DNA from: a virus
Virus record (IMG/VR): IMGVR_UViG_3300044815_000078
Location: 1 to 39,138 of that record
Strand: one strand, 5' to 3'
DNA length: 39,138 nucleotides
Shown here in pieces: positions 28,802 through 35,725 of the stretch (position 1 is its first letter; each line of letters opens with the position of its first letter). The notes under the pieces are model-generated. The model saw only the letters and a program-made list of their open reading frames with translations, did no database searches and was not told the DNA's origin. A program made the position numbers and the translations under genes.

Positions 28802-29109
28802 GATTGCTCGGCTTCCCCGGCCAGCCTGATCTGTTCGCTCAGATCGCAAGGATCAGCGCCGTACAGCCGGGCGGCGGGCCTGCGCCGGTATGCCGTGTAG
28901 ACGGCGGGTCGCTCGAAACCCTGCACCGTGTTCTCACCCAGCCAGGTGACATCCCACCCGGGGTGGTCGTCGGTGAGCCGGACGCACATTTCGAGGGCGC
29001 CGTCGGGCCAGCCCTGACGGGCGGCCATGACGGGTTTGTTGGCCCGCATCATCCGGTCTGCCTCGTCGTCTCGGCGCTGCCGCTCAACGAAGTAACGATC
29101 AGTGTCCAT
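28798..29109 (-). CDS. Small basic/helical protein, function unknown
   Basis: The 103-aa protein has GGGGAG 7 nt before ATG. It starts MDTDRYFVERQRRDDEADRM, followed by 'MAARQGWPDGALEMCVRLTD' and a strand-rich region (WDVTWLGENTVQGF). It forms a two-gene unit with the SH3-like protein and is divergent from the HTH gene at 29220. A TAAAGT -10 (29138-29143) could drive it. Confidence 0.72.
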   Translation of the reverse strand: MDTDRYFVERQRRDDEADRMMRANKPVMAARQGWPDGALEMCVRLTDDHPGWDVTWLGENTVQGFERPAVYTAYRRRPAARLYGADPCDLSEQIRLAGEAEQS

Positions 29110-29147
29110 ACCTGCTCCCCAGCTCGGTAAGCCACTGACTTTACGCT

Positions 29148-29171
29148 CGTGCTGTACGACCGTGTAGCACG
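29148..29171. promoter_or_regulatory. Operator-like inverted repeat in a divergent promoter
   Basis: CGTGCT (29148-29153) and AGCACG (29166-29171) flank GTACGACCGTGT. The inner TACGACCG also occurs, inverted, in the palindrome at 31161-31179. It lies between the divergent genes at 29109 and 29220 and is a plausible second target of the GntR-type regulators. Confidence 0.5.
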
Positions 29172-29219
29172 TTGGCCAATCCGCGACCGTGAAGCCTGAC
29201 CGTGCTTAGCGTTCGGATC

Positions 29220-29450
29220 ATGCAACCGGACCGGCCGACGCACCGGCTCATGGGCGCGGCCGAGATCGGCCGGAGGCTGGGCGGGGTGTCCCGGGAGCGG
29301 GTCTACCAGATCACCCAGCGGCGCAACTTCCCTGAGCCGTACCAGAAACTCTCCATGGGTTTCGTGTGGCTGGAGGTCGACGTGGAGGCGTGGATCGCCG
29401 AGCACCGGCCCGAACTGGCCGAGGAGCCCGAGGGGTCTCAGCCGGACTGA
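29220..29450 (+). CDS. AlpA/MerR-like HTH protein
   Basis: The 76-aa protein starts at ATG 29220; a GTG at 29202 would add six residues. TAGCGT (29207-29212) 7 nt upstream suggests a leaderless start. The HTH reads MGAAEIGRRLGGVSRERVYQ, 'ITQRRNFPEPYQKLSMGFVW' and LEVDVEAWIAEHRPE, the AlpA/excisionase-like form used for regulation or directionality. Its end overlaps the end of the convergent GntR gene by 13 bases. Confidence 0.78.
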   Translation: MQPDRPTHRLMGAAEIGRRLGGVSRERVYQITQRRNFPEPYQKLSMGFVWLEVDVEAWIAEHRPELAEEPEGSQPD

Positions 29451-29710
29451 GACCCGTCATCAGTGGTGACGGGTCCGCACAGGGACACGATGTCCCCCCG
29501 CCCTAGGCAGGCCAGCCGCCATGTGCCCCTGGTTGTCGGGCGCGTAACGAGGCCTTCGCGGGCTAGCTGATTGAACGCGCCGGCGAGCACGTGGACGCTG
29601 CTCCCGTACTGACGTTGAAGTTCCTTCTTGAGCGGCAGGTCATCAGGGAAATCCCCCGCCAGGATCCTGCGCCGCAGGTCCGCAGTGACCGCCGCGGTCT
29701 TCGACGGCAT
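29438..29710 (-). CDS. GntR-type wHTH protein without effector domain
   Basis: The 90-aa protein starts at ATG 29708-29710, with GAGGA 7 nt before it; an ATG six bases earlier has no spacing. It is almost only a GntR winged-HTH: TAAVTADLRRRILAGDFPDD, 'LPLKKELQRQYGSSVHVLAG' and AFNQLAREGLVTRPTTRGTW. No UTRA or FCD domain follows. Next to it lie a full GntR-UTRA and a UTRA-only protein. It could compete for operators or pair with the UTRA-only protein. Confidence 0.8.
   Translation of the reverse strand: MPSKTAAVTADLRRRILAGDFPDDLPLKKELQRQYGSSVHVLAGAFNQLAREGLVTRPTTRGTWRLACLGRGDIVSLCGPVTTDDGSQSG
29482..29496. promoter_or_regulatory. GGGAC-N5-GTCCC palindrome inside the small GntR gene
   Basis: GGGACACGATGTCCC near the 3' end of the coding region at 29438-29710. 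Extended similarity to 28450-28464 includes flanking G/C runs. Because it is coding, selection on protein cannot be excluded. Confidence 0.45.
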
Positions 29711-29729
29711 CCGCATTCCTCGTCGAGTG

Positions 29730-30509
29730 CTACTCCTCTGCGGGCAGCTCGTAGGCGATCTCGTACTGCTGGCTCGCCTTGACCATCACGGTCGCCTCGA
29801 TCGCCTGGTTGTCGTCGGTGTAGACGACCCGGAACTGTCGCAGCACGGGCATGTCCTCGGGCAGCTTCAGGGCGATGAACTCCGCCACGGTCGCCAGACG
29901 GGCGCCGACCTGGTCAACGGCGTGCCGCAACGGGAGGCTGAGCTCGGCGAGCACCGCCGGGCTCCCGCCCTTGATCTTCCGGTTTTCTGCCAGTCGGGTG
30001 CCGCGGGCGACGTCGGTCCGGTAGTGGTTCCACACCAACTCGGCTGGCTCCCCATCGAGCAGCAGCAACTGGTGGCGGACCACCACCGGCGTTCCTCGCT
30101 CGATACCGAACGCTGACGCCACCTGGGCCGTGGCGGGCTGTTCGCCGACTGAGATGAGTTCCGTCGACGCGGTCCGGCCGCGTGCGGCGTGGTCGGTCAT
30201 CCACGGGTACGGCTCACCTGCTGGCGCTGGCCTCGGGTAGTGACTGGCGCGGACCACGATGGGGCGGCGTCCAGTCACGTAGGTTCCGCTGCCCTTGGTC
30301 GACTCGACGAACCGTTCCGCGCGGAGGATCGCCATGGCGCGCTGGACAGTCTTGTCGGTGACGCCGTACTGGGCCATGAGCGCGACCACGGTCGGCATAC
30401 GGTCGCCAGGTCGGAGGTCGCCGGACAGGATCAGGGCGCGCAGGTTGGCGGCGATCTGTTGCTGCCGGTCCCGAACGCCGTCGTCGGGGGCACGGTCGGG
30501 CTGGCTCAC
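29730..30509 (-). CDS. GntR/HutC-type regulator with UTRA domain
   Basis: The 259-aa protein starts at GTG overlapping the upstream UTRA gene (GTGA). The N-terminal wHTH (about 12-80) reads RQQQIAANLRALILSGDLRP, 'MPTVVALMAQYGVTDKTVQR', AMAILRAERFVESTKGSGTY. The UTRA effector domain (about 105-255) has 'PVVVRHQLLLLDGEPAELVW', NHYRTDVARGTRLAENRKIK and 'FRVVYTDDNQAIEATVMVKA'. It resembles KorSA/TraR-type regulators of actinobacterial plasmids and AICEs. It probably binds the GTAC-type palindrome at 31161-31179. Confidence 0.88.
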   Translation of the reverse strand: MSQPDRAPDDGVRDRQQQIAANLRALILSGDLRPGDRMPTVVALMAQYGVTDKTVQRAMAILRAERFVESTKGSGTYVTGRRPIVVRASHYPRPAPAGEPYPWMTDHAARGRTASTELISVGEQPATAQVASAFGIERGTPVVVRHQLLLLDGEPAELVWNHYRTDVARGTRLAENRKIKGGSPAVLAELSLPLRHAVDQVGARLATVAEFIALKLPEDMPVLRQFRVVYTDDNQAIEATVMVKASQQYEIAYELPAEE

Positions 30510-31045
30510 TGTGCGCCGTTCCGTGTGCGGTACGACAGGGGTTCGGTGCGGGCGGCGACCATCCGGTTGACGGCGTACTCGACCGGCGTGCCGGCGGTGT
30601 CGCGGCTGACCCGTGCAAGCACGATCAGCGGCTCGTCGGCAGGGATGCCGAGCAGGTCGGCCTCTTCGGGGTCGGGACGTCGTGCGGTGATCTGCTCGTC
30701 GGCGGTGTCGATTCCATGGCCGAGGCCGACCAAGACCCGAACGGCTCCGCCCTTGATCTTCGCGTTCCCGGCGATTGGCGTGCCGTCGACGAGATTGGCG
30801 GGGTAGTACGAGTCGGCGAGCTCGACAGGCTGACCGTCGGCGAGGATGAGGCGCCTACGGACCACGGCCGCGGCGGTGTCGTCCAGCTCGAGCCGGTCGC
30901 GTACCTCCTGGGACATGCGCCCCCGCTCGACACCGAGGAGGGTCTGCGACCCTGCCTTGCCTTGACGTGCAGCGTCGGCCTTCCAGGCGTCGCTGTGGTG
31001 CGGCGTGATGTATGGGGCCGAGGTGCTGCTGTCCTGCTCGCGCAT
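30506..31045 (-). CDS. UTRA-only GntR-like protein (no DNA-binding domain)
   Basis: The 179-aa protein has AGGAGGAGG before ATG. It begins with the GntR linker (SAPYITPHHSDAWKADAARQ, 'SQTLLGVERGRMSQEVRDRL') followed by the UTRA fold (VVRRRLILADGQPVELADSY, 'PANLVDGTPIAGNAKIKGGA', VEYAVNRMVAARTEPLSYRT). The wHTH that should precede it is absent; upstream is non-coding DNA. It may sense a ligand and modify the neighbouring regulators by heterodimerisation. Confidence 0.82.
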   Translation of the reverse strand: MREQDSSTSAPYITPHHSDAWKADAARQGKAGSQTLLGVERGRMSQEVRDRLELDDTAAAVVRRRLILADGQPVELADSYYPANLVDGTPIAGNAKIKGGAVRVLVGLGHGIDTADEQITARRPDPEEADLLGIPADEPLIVLARVSRDTAGTPVEYAVNRMVAARTEPLSYRTRNGAQ

Positions 31046-31074
31046 GTCGCCTCCTCCTGGTTGTGAGTGCTCAG

Positions 31075-31116
31075 ATGATGCTCCCAGTTTCTAGGTACTC
31101 AAGGACCGGGTGTACT
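31075..31116 (-). promoter_or_regulatory. Leftward promoter of the GntR cluster with GTACT half-sites
   Basis: On the minus strand TTGAGT (31097-31102) and CATCAT (31075-31080) are 16 bp apart. GTACT half-sites at 31095-31099 and 31112-31116 flank the -35, matching arms of the palindrome at 31161-31179, which suggests autoregulation. Confidence 0.5.
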
Positions 31117-31152
31117 CCGGGACGGTGAATCGTCATCCGTGTCTCTCTGGCC

Positions 31153-31182
31153 TTGCCATCATAGTACCGGTCGTACTATGTT
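31153..31182 (+). promoter_or_regulatory. Rightward operon promoter with GntR-type operator
   Basis: TTGCCA (31153-31158) and TATGTT (31177-31182) are 18 bp apart. The palindrome ATAGTAC-CGGTC-GTACTAT (31161-31179) fills the spacer and touches the -10. Such placement gives simple repression. The rightward operon from 31312 would be under GntR control. Confidence 0.65.
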
Positions 31183-31225
31183 CTTTGGCAAGGGCCAGGT
31201 GAACTAGCCCCGCAACATGAAGAAC

Positions 31226-31267
31226 GGCCCCGAGGTCGGCGCGCCAACGCCAAGCAACCTCAGGGCC
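31226..31267 (+). promoter_or_regulatory. Leader hairpin upstream of the rightward operon
   Basis: GGCCCCGAGGT (31226-31236) pairs with ACCTCAGGGCC (31257-31267) with one C-A mismatch, in a leader of about 120 nt before the first ATG. It could be an attenuator or mRNA-stability element. No riboswitch class was recognised. Confidence 0.45.
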
Positions 31268-31311
31268 GAACAGAACGCCCCACCAGCCCACAAAGACAGG
31301 AAGGCCATTCC

Positions 31312-31560
31312 ATGTCGGATGGTACTGGCACCCGATACGCCCTGACCCCGAAGTCCCTCGACGACCCCGGCTACCTGGTTGACCTTCTCGGTCCCGAGGC
31401 CGCCGCCGAGCTGACCCCCGCCACGTTCAGCGTCGACGCGATCGATGCTCTGGCCAAACACGTCGCCAGCATGAGCGACCACGACATGCGCCGCGACTTC
31501 CGCGCGAGCGACGACCTGATCGCGAGCCTCCGCGAGCTGCAGGCGAGCTGCGGGTTCTGA
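31312..31560 (+). CDS. First gene of the rightward operon, unknown
   Basis: The 82-aa protein has GGAAGG 8 nt before ATG. It is acidic and helical: TRYALTPKSLDDPGYLVDLL, 'PEAAAELTPATFSVDAIDAL', SDHDMRRDFRASDDLIASLR. A single cysteine near the end. The long structured leader and the operator upstream suggest tight control. No family recognised. Confidence 0.75.
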   Translation: MSDGTGTRYALTPKSLDDPGYLVDLLGPEAAAELTPATFSVDAIDALAKHVASMSDHDMRRDFRASDDLIASLRELQASCGF

Positions 31561-31568
31561 TCCGCCTC

Positions 31569-31663
31569 GACCGGTCGGCCTCCCGCGCGGACCCCCTTGA
31601 GTGGGTCGGACTCGGGGGCATACCGAACCCCGGCCCGGGGTCCGCGTCGGTGGCCGACCGGTC
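31569..31663. repeat. Long imperfect inverted repeat (27-nt arms)
   Basis: The outer stem GACCGGTCGGCC (31569-31580) pairs with GGCCGACCGGTC (31652-31663), and the inner stem CGCGGACCCC (31586-31595) with GGGGTCCGCG (31637-31646). They are separated by a 5x5 internal loop. The apical part is 41 nt and GC-rich. It fills most of the 157-base gap between the first two genes of the operon. Candidates: structured RNA, processing site, or a single-strand replication element. Confidence 0.75.
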
Positions 31664-31668
31664 AGCAA

Positions 31669-31683
31669 GGGACGTCGAGTCCC
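31669..31683. promoter_or_regulatory. GGGAC-N5-GTCCC palindrome beside the long hairpin
   Basis: GGGACGTCGAGTCCC lies 6 bp after the long inverted repeat and 35 bp before the next ATG. It belongs to the same family as 20010, 28450 and 29482 by its outer five bases; the centre differs. Confidence 0.45.
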
Positions 31684-31717
31684 CCTGTTCTTTCAGCGCC
31701 TACCTGTGGAGCCAGAG

Positions 31718-31936
31718 ATGTTCTCTCCCACCAGCGCCAGCCACAACCACAGCACCGCCCGGATGCGTGACGCCGTCGCCGCGCTCTCCATCACCCAGCG
31801 CCAGGCCCTGTACCTGACGGTCGTCGAGGACATGCCCGCCACCGCCGTGGCCCGCCGCCTCGACATGCCGTGCGACCTGGTGGAGCAGATCGCCTCCGCC
31901 GCCCGCACTCACCTCTACGAGGCGGTGGCCGCATGA
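31718..31936 (+). CDS. Sigma-70 region 4-like HTH protein
   Basis: The 72-aa protein has GGAG 7 nt before ATG 31718. Residues 15-70 match the region 4 type helix-turn-helix: 'RMRDAVAALSITQRQALYLT', VVEDMPATAVARRLDMPCDL and 'VEQIASAARTHLYEAVAA'. No region 2 exists, so it is not a complete sigma factor. It may bind promoters, RNA polymerase, or act as an anti-sigma-like decoy. Confidence 0.75.
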   Translation: MFSPTSASHNHSTARMRDAVAALSITQRQALYLTVVEDMPATAVARRLDMPCDLVEQIASAARTHLYEAVAA

Positions 31937-32187
31937 AGACCGCAACCTGCACGACGTGGTGCAAGAAGAAGCTGCACGACGAGGAACCCGGCGAAGAGTG
32001 CTGCCAGGCAGGCATCGCGGACATTGAACACGTCGATGGCCATATGCCGGTCCGGATCTGCTACTCCGACACCGACGTCACCCTCATGGTCTCGCTGGAC
32101 GACCACCTTTTCAGCCTGCCGCAGCTGCAGACGCTGCGCCGCGAACTGGACCGCGCCGAGCGGACGCTGCTTGGGGCGGTGGCCTGA
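31933..32187 (+). CDS. Small cysteine protein, DUF6907-like
   Basis: The 84-aa protein has ATGA overlap with the HTH gene. CTTWCKKKLHDEEPGEECC at the start and 'VTLMVSLDDHLFSLPQLQTL' then RRELDRAERTLLGAVA match the short DUF6907 plan: an N-terminal Cys patch, a strand pair and a C-terminal 'L...EA..L...L..A' helix. The DUF has no known function. Confidence 0.72.
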   Translation: MKTATCTTWCKKKLHDEEPGEECCQAGIADIEHVDGHMPVRICYSDTDVTLMVSLDDHLFSLPQLQTLRRELDRAERTLLGAVA

Positions 32188-32669
32188 TGGCACTGCCCAC
32201 CCGAGCCCAGCTCCGCTTCCTGCTCGACCTCGTCGCTGCGGGCGGCGAAGGCTACGGCGCCGCGATGACCCGGAACCCCCGGACGATCACCACCTGCCGT
32301 ACCGCCCGCTGGGTGGAGTACCTGCCGGTGCCCGACGAGCCGTTCGAGATCGGCAAGCACTACATCACTGACATTGGCCGACGGGTCGCCATGGACGCCT
32401 CACCGGCGGTCTACGCGGCACGTCTGGCGCAAGCCGGTCCCGCGCTGATCACACCACTGGCCGGCGTGACCGCCGACGCGATTGACGCCGCGATTGACGG
32501 GCTGACCGAGGACCACTGGGAGGTGCTCGAGCCCGGCTACATCGACGGCGTGTCGCAGCACATCGGCGACTGGTGGCCGCTCGCGCTCGGGCTGTCCGAC
32601 GACGTCGACCCGTCGCTCCTTTTCTGCAAGCTCTACCAGCGTTCGCTCACCCGAACCTCGGAGAAGTGA
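32187..32669 (+). CDS. Winged-helix-like protein
   Basis: The 160-aa protein starts at ATG overlapping the previous TGA. The first 70 residues have a MarR-like rhythm: TRAQLRFLLDLVAAGGEGYG, 'RTITTCRTARWVEYLPVPDE', YITDIGRRVAMD. The rest is helical/acidic with 'EDHWEVLEPGYIDGVSQHIG'. DNA binding is possible but basic residues are sparse in the second half. Confidence 0.68.
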   Translation: MALPTRAQLRFLLDLVAAGGEGYGAAMTRNPRTITTCRTARWVEYLPVPDEPFEIGKHYITDIGRRVAMDASPAVYAARLAQAGPALITPLAGVTADAIDAAIDGLTEDHWEVLEPGYIDGVSQHIGDWWPLALGLSDDVDPSLLFCKLYQRSLTRTSEK

Positions 32670-32671
32670 TC

Positions 32672-33310
32672 ATGACCGACACCCTCGTGGAACCGACCAT
32701 CGACATCCCGATCGAGCTCACCAGTCCGGCCGAGTGCACCGCTGGCTACAACTGGTGCAACGGCGACGAATGCAACGACCTGGTGCAGGTCGAACCCGGC
32801 GACGAGGACTGGCAGGACGACCCGTACCACTGCGGTGCGATCGCCAGTCTGGCGATGCTGCGGTTCACCGCGGGCGGCTGGAAAGACCTGAACGACACGA
32901 CGCTGCTGATCCGTCATGACGAGAACGAGGGCGACGACAGCCGGCCCCTGATCCTGATCGACTATCCGTCCCGCGAGTGCACCCCGGCCATGACAGCCGA
33001 GCAGGCGCGGAGGAACGCGGCGTGGCTGCTGAACGCGGCCGATCTGCTCGACCCGCTGCCGACCGGCGCCATCGCGACCACCGCAGTGAACGTGCGGATC
33101 GGCGATGAACTGCTGACCGACGACGGCTGGCAGAAGGTCATCGGGTTGCTGTTCGACGCGGAGACCGAACAGGCATCGGTGTTCACCACCGGACAAGACA
33201 TGGACAACTCCGACGGCTGGCCCCTGTCCTTTAACGACCCCGTCAAGGTGCGCCGCTCGGTCCACGGCTCGTGCGCCATCCAGTTCATCGCCCCGGAGGC
33301 AACCCGATGA
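32672..33310 (+). CDS. DUF6907-like protein with C-terminal SH3-like part
   Basis: The 212-aa protein has an N-terminal core TSPAECTAGYNWCNGDECND, 'DTTLLIRHDENEGDDSRPLI', 'SRECTPAMTAEQARRNAAWL' and LNAADLLDPLP, the DUF6907 plan. The second part (about 135-205) reads IGDELLTDDGWQKVIGLLFD and 'FNDPVKVRRSVHGSC', a small barrel-like module. Cysteines suggest metal binding. The function of the DUF is unknown. Confidence 0.75.
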   Translation: MTDTLVEPTIDIPIELTSPAECTAGYNWCNGDECNDLVQVEPGDEDWQDDPYHCGAIASLAMLRFTAGGWKDLNDTTLLIRHDENEGDDSRPLILIDYPSRECTPAMTAEQARRNAAWLLNAADLLDPLPTGAIATTAVNVRIGDELLTDDGWQKVIGLLFDAETEQASVFTTGQDMDNSDGWPLSFNDPVKVRRSVHGSCAIQFIAPEATR

Positions 33311-34206
33311 CCGTCGAGACCCAGTCCACAAAGTCGCTGTTCAGCTACCCGCCTGGATCTTTCGAGCGTCGTCTCTACCAGCGCCTGACCGAGATCAGCC
33401 TGAACCCCGCCTACTCGCAGGGCTTCCGGACCTTGGCCGGCCGCGCCAAGGAGAACTACGACATCGTCATCCGCCCGGCTGGCCTGTCCACCGAAGCCAT
33501 CCGCGACGCCCTGCTCGACGCCGCGAAGAAGGACTACAAGGCGTGGAAGAAGCGCTGGCGTGCCGGTGAACGGGACCTGGTGCCGTTCCCGGAGATCTGG
33601 AAGGCGTTCATCGACACCGCCAAGAACGGCTGCCGGGTCTCGAAGTGGTGCGACGGAAGCTGCGACCCCTCGGTTGTGGGCGACCGCCAGCACTGGAGCG
33701 TCGCGCACTACATCCACGACCCGACCTTCGCCGACGCCCTCGGCCTGCAGATCTTCCAGAACGAGTCGTCCGACGGCGTCGCGGACCCGGCGTACCTGAT
33801 CCTGTCCTACTACGAGGGCGGCATCCCCTGCACCGAGTCGTACGACATCCGGCTCACACCCGTCGAAGCGCGCAAGTTCGGCGAGGTCATGTTCGAGGCC
33901 TGCGACGCGAAGACCGTACGCGTCGGCGCACCGGGCGTGGTGCTCGACGAGGAGTTCGCCAGCGGGGACCGTCTGGTCCTCGAGCGGCACCGCCCCCGTA
34001 CCCGCAAGGACGGATTCCCGGACCGGGACGTCTTCGAGCTCACGCTGTGGCCGGTCGACGAGGCCACGCCGCTGCGGATGTGCTCCGACCACAGCAACCC
34101 GTGGTGGCTCGGCAAGTACCTGATGCTCGCCGCCGACGACGCGGAGGGCGTCATCCAGCCGATGTTCGACGGCTGGGAGTCCGTGGTCGAGGACGCCGGC
34201 CGATGA
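33307..34206 (+). CDS. Longest unknown of the operon, with DUF6907-like segment
   Basis: The 299-aa protein starts at ATG with ATGA overlap. The N-terminal part is helical and basic (LLDAAKKDYKAWKKRWRAGE). The middle has cysteines (NGCRVSKWCDGSCDPSVVGD), followed by 'VADPAYLILSYYEGGIPCTE' and SYDIRLTPVEARKFGEVMFE, resembling the helix end of DUF6907 proteins. The last third is acidic. This may be a multidomain relative of its neighbours; no catalytic motif is obvious. Confidence 0.72.
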   Translation: MTVETQSTKSLFSYPPGSFERRLYQRLTEISLNPAYSQGFRTLAGRAKENYDIVIRPAGLSTEAIRDALLDAAKKDYKAWKKRWRAGERDLVPFPEIWKAFIDTAKNGCRVSKWCDGSCDPSVVGDRQHWSVAHYIHDPTFADALGLQIFQNESSDGVADPAYLILSYYEGGIPCTESYDIRLTPVEARKFGEVMFEACDAKTVRVGAPGVVLDEEFASGDRLVLERHRPRTRKDGFPDRDVFELTLWPVDEATPLRMCSDHSNPWWLGKYLMLAADDAEGVIQPMFDGWESVVEDAGR

Positions 34207-34454
34207 TGACCTCCCTGATCCGCCACCAGGTCAGCACTCAGGGGTACGCGGCACTCGACCTCGACAACCCCGGCGCCCGCGCGCTCGCCGTGGCGTGGCA
34301 GGCCGACGACGGGTGGCGTGTCGGTGTCGCTGACGGCCGCACGGTCGGGTCGAAGCTGACGAAGACCAAGGCGCTGCACCTGATGGACCAGACCGCCACG
34401 GACCAGCTCAACCGGGCCGGCGTGCTCGCCCTCCTCGCGGAGGTGCGGCGGTGA
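34203..34454 (+). CDS. Small mixed alpha/beta protein
   Basis: The 83-aa protein starts at the first of two ATG codons (34203), with ATGA coupling. Pattern: RHQVSTQGYAALDLDNPGAR, ALAVAWQADDGWRVGVADGR, 'SKLTKTKALHLMDQTATDQL'. Strands then helices suggest a small compact fold. No family recognised. Confidence 0.72.
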   Translation: MMTSLIRHQVSTQGYAALDLDNPGARALAVAWQADDGWRVGVADGRTVGSKLTKTKALHLMDQTATDQLNRAGVLALLAEVRR

Positions 34455-34711
34455 GCCTCTACGAGACCAACGACGGTCGGTTCCCGGACGAGAGCGATGT
34501 CGTCGTGCGATTCCCGCTCACCGACGAGCAGCGGGCGGACCGGGGCACCTGGCCGTGGGTGCGCGGCTACGTCGCCGGGCAGTGCGGCCCGAACGAGTGG
34601 GACGTGGTCGTCGAAGGCGCTGGCCCGGTCGACCACGACGGCGACGGGGAGCCGCTGTACCCGAGCGTGTTCCGTGACTCGTCGGAGATCCGCAAGGCGG
34701 TGATCCGATGA
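34451..34711 (+). CDS. Small acidic protein
   Basis: The 86-aa protein starts at GTG with GTGA overlap. It is strand-rich: 'DVVVRFPLTDEQRADRGTWP', WVRGYVAGQCGPNEWDVVVE and a C-terminal 'PSVFRDSSEIRKAVIR'. Many Asp/Glu residues. The alternation suggests a small barrel. Function unknown. Confidence 0.72.
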   Translation: MSLYETNDGRFPDESDVVVRFPLTDEQRADRGTWPWVRGYVAGQCGPNEWDVVVEGAGPVDHDGDGEPLYPSVFRDSSEIRKAVIR

Positions 34712-34914
34712 CCACGTTCCCGCTGCTGGTGACCGCCGACCCGCACGCCGTCCCGGAGCGGTACTGGACGGTCGACGCCACCGACGTCGACGACATGGGC
34801 GAGGCGTACGGCACCCAGGTCTGCAACGTGTGCCGCCAGCCCATCGCTGACCACGTGTGGTTCCTGCTCGCCAGTGAGTCGACCGTCGTGGACTGCTCGG
34901 AGGTGCGGCTGTGA
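34708..34914 (+). CDS. Small protein with one CxxC
   Basis: The 68-aa protein starts at ATG 34708. It contains CNVCRQPIADH (39-49), one half of a zinc ribbon, and 'FLLASESTVVDCSEVRL' with a third cysteine. It resembles small nucleic-acid or partner-binding phage proteins. Coupled to the next gene by GTGA. Confidence 0.72.
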   Translation: MTTFPLLVTADPHAVPERYWTVDATDVDDMGEAYGTQVCNVCRQPIADHVWFLLASESTVVDCSEVRL

Positions 34915-35084
34915 GCAACTACCCGGTCGACCCCAGCAGGACACCGCGGTTCGACGTGACCACGTACCTCGCGCTCGTCCTCGAAGAGTCCGGCTTCCCG
35001 GTCGTGACCCCGGACGACAAGACCCGCCTGAAGTCGCTGATCGAGGGCTTCGTCTACCAGCAGCCGAAGGAGGCAACCCGATGA
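34911..35084 (+). CDS. 57-aa protein, unknown
   Basis: Starts at GTG 34911 (GTGA) and ends at TGA 35082-35084, which overlaps the next ATG. The sequence MSNYPVDPSRTPRFDVTTYL then 'ALVLEESGFPVVTPDDKTRL' and KSLIEGFVYQQP is helical. Both ends are coupled to neighbours, supporting its reality. Confidence 0.7.
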   Translation: MSNYPVDPSRTPRFDVTTYLALVLEESGFPVVTPDDKTRLKSLIEGFVYQQPKEATR

Positions 35085-35269
35085 CCAAGGACGTCACCGT
35101 CGCCGGCCTGCGGGCCGAGATCGACCACCACGTCCGCTGGTGGCCGTCGAACGCCCTCGGTACGGCACAGGCCGCGGTCGGCGCCCTCGAGCGCCTGACC
35201 CAGGCCAAGCCGTCCGAGGTGTTCGCGATCCTCGACCAGCTCCGCGGCGAGGGAGGCGACCGTGACTGA
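35081..35269 (+). CDS. 62-aa helical protein
   Basis: ATG 35081 overlaps the preceding stop. 'TVAGLRAEIDHHVRWWPSNA', LGTAQAAVGALERLTQAKPS and EVFAILDQLRGEGG form amphipathic helices. It overlaps the next gene by 8 bases. Function unknown. Confidence 0.7.
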   Translation: MTKDVTVAGLRAEIDHHVRWWPSNALGTAQAAVGALERLTQAKPSEVFAILDQLRGEGGDRD

Positions 35270-35489
35270 CCTCGCGATCACTGACTTCGACGTCCTGGTC
35301 GACCGGTACGCCGACCGGATCCGCACCGACGCGATCCACGGCCGGGAACGCTCGTACGCGGCCGGGTTCATCGACGCCATGACCGACATCGAATCCCGGT
35401 ACAGCAACGCGAAGCGGCAGCAGCGGGCCGCCGCGATCCTCGCCGCCGCCGACCGGGTCCGTACCGAACGCCTGGAGGTGCTGCGGTGA
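35262..35489 (+). CDS. 75-aa helical protein
   Basis: GTG start overlapping the prior gene. 'TDFDVLVDRYADRIRTDAIH', GRERSYAAGFIDAMTDIESR and a basic helix (NAKRQQRAAAILAAADRVRT). No recognised domain. Coupled GTGA to the following gene. Confidence 0.7.
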   Translation: MTDLAITDFDVLVDRYADRIRTDAIHGRERSYAAGFIDAMTDIESRYSNAKRQQRAAAILAAADRVRTERLEVLR

Positions 35490-35725
35490 CCGCTCTGCCC
35501 ACCCGTGAGGGGATGTTCCGCCAAGCCAGGTTCGAGCTCGACGTGGCGTACCGGGGGCTCGGTGATGCTGCCGACTGGCTTCGGTCGGACTGGCAGCCGA
35601 CCGGGACCAGGCTCAGCGCCGCACAGGCCGAGGCCCGGTCGGACATGTTCGACGCGATCAGCGAGGCGAAGGCCGCGATCAACCGGGCCAAGGGTGCCTC
35701 CAATCGCGCGCTGGGGGAGTCATGA
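35486..35725 (+). CDS. 79-aa helical protein
   Basis: GTG start in GTGA overlap. 'REGMFRQARFELDVAYRGLG', DAADWLRSDWQPTGTRLSAA and a final helix 'FDAISEAKAAINRAKGASNR'. It seems to be an all-helical small protein; role unknown. Confidence 0.7.
   Translation: MTALPTREGMFRQARFELDVAYRGLGDAADWLRSDWQPTGTRLSAAQAEARSDMFDAISEAKAAINRAKGASNRALGES

Noticed and set aside
31217-31345. Leader peptide overlapping the first rightward gene
   Set aside because: The 42-codon frame begins at ATG 31217 without a ribosome site and reads through the leader hairpin; no regulatory codon run is seen.
31718-31936. Full phage sigma factor
   Set aside because: Only the region 4-like HTH is present in 72 residues; region 2 is absent.
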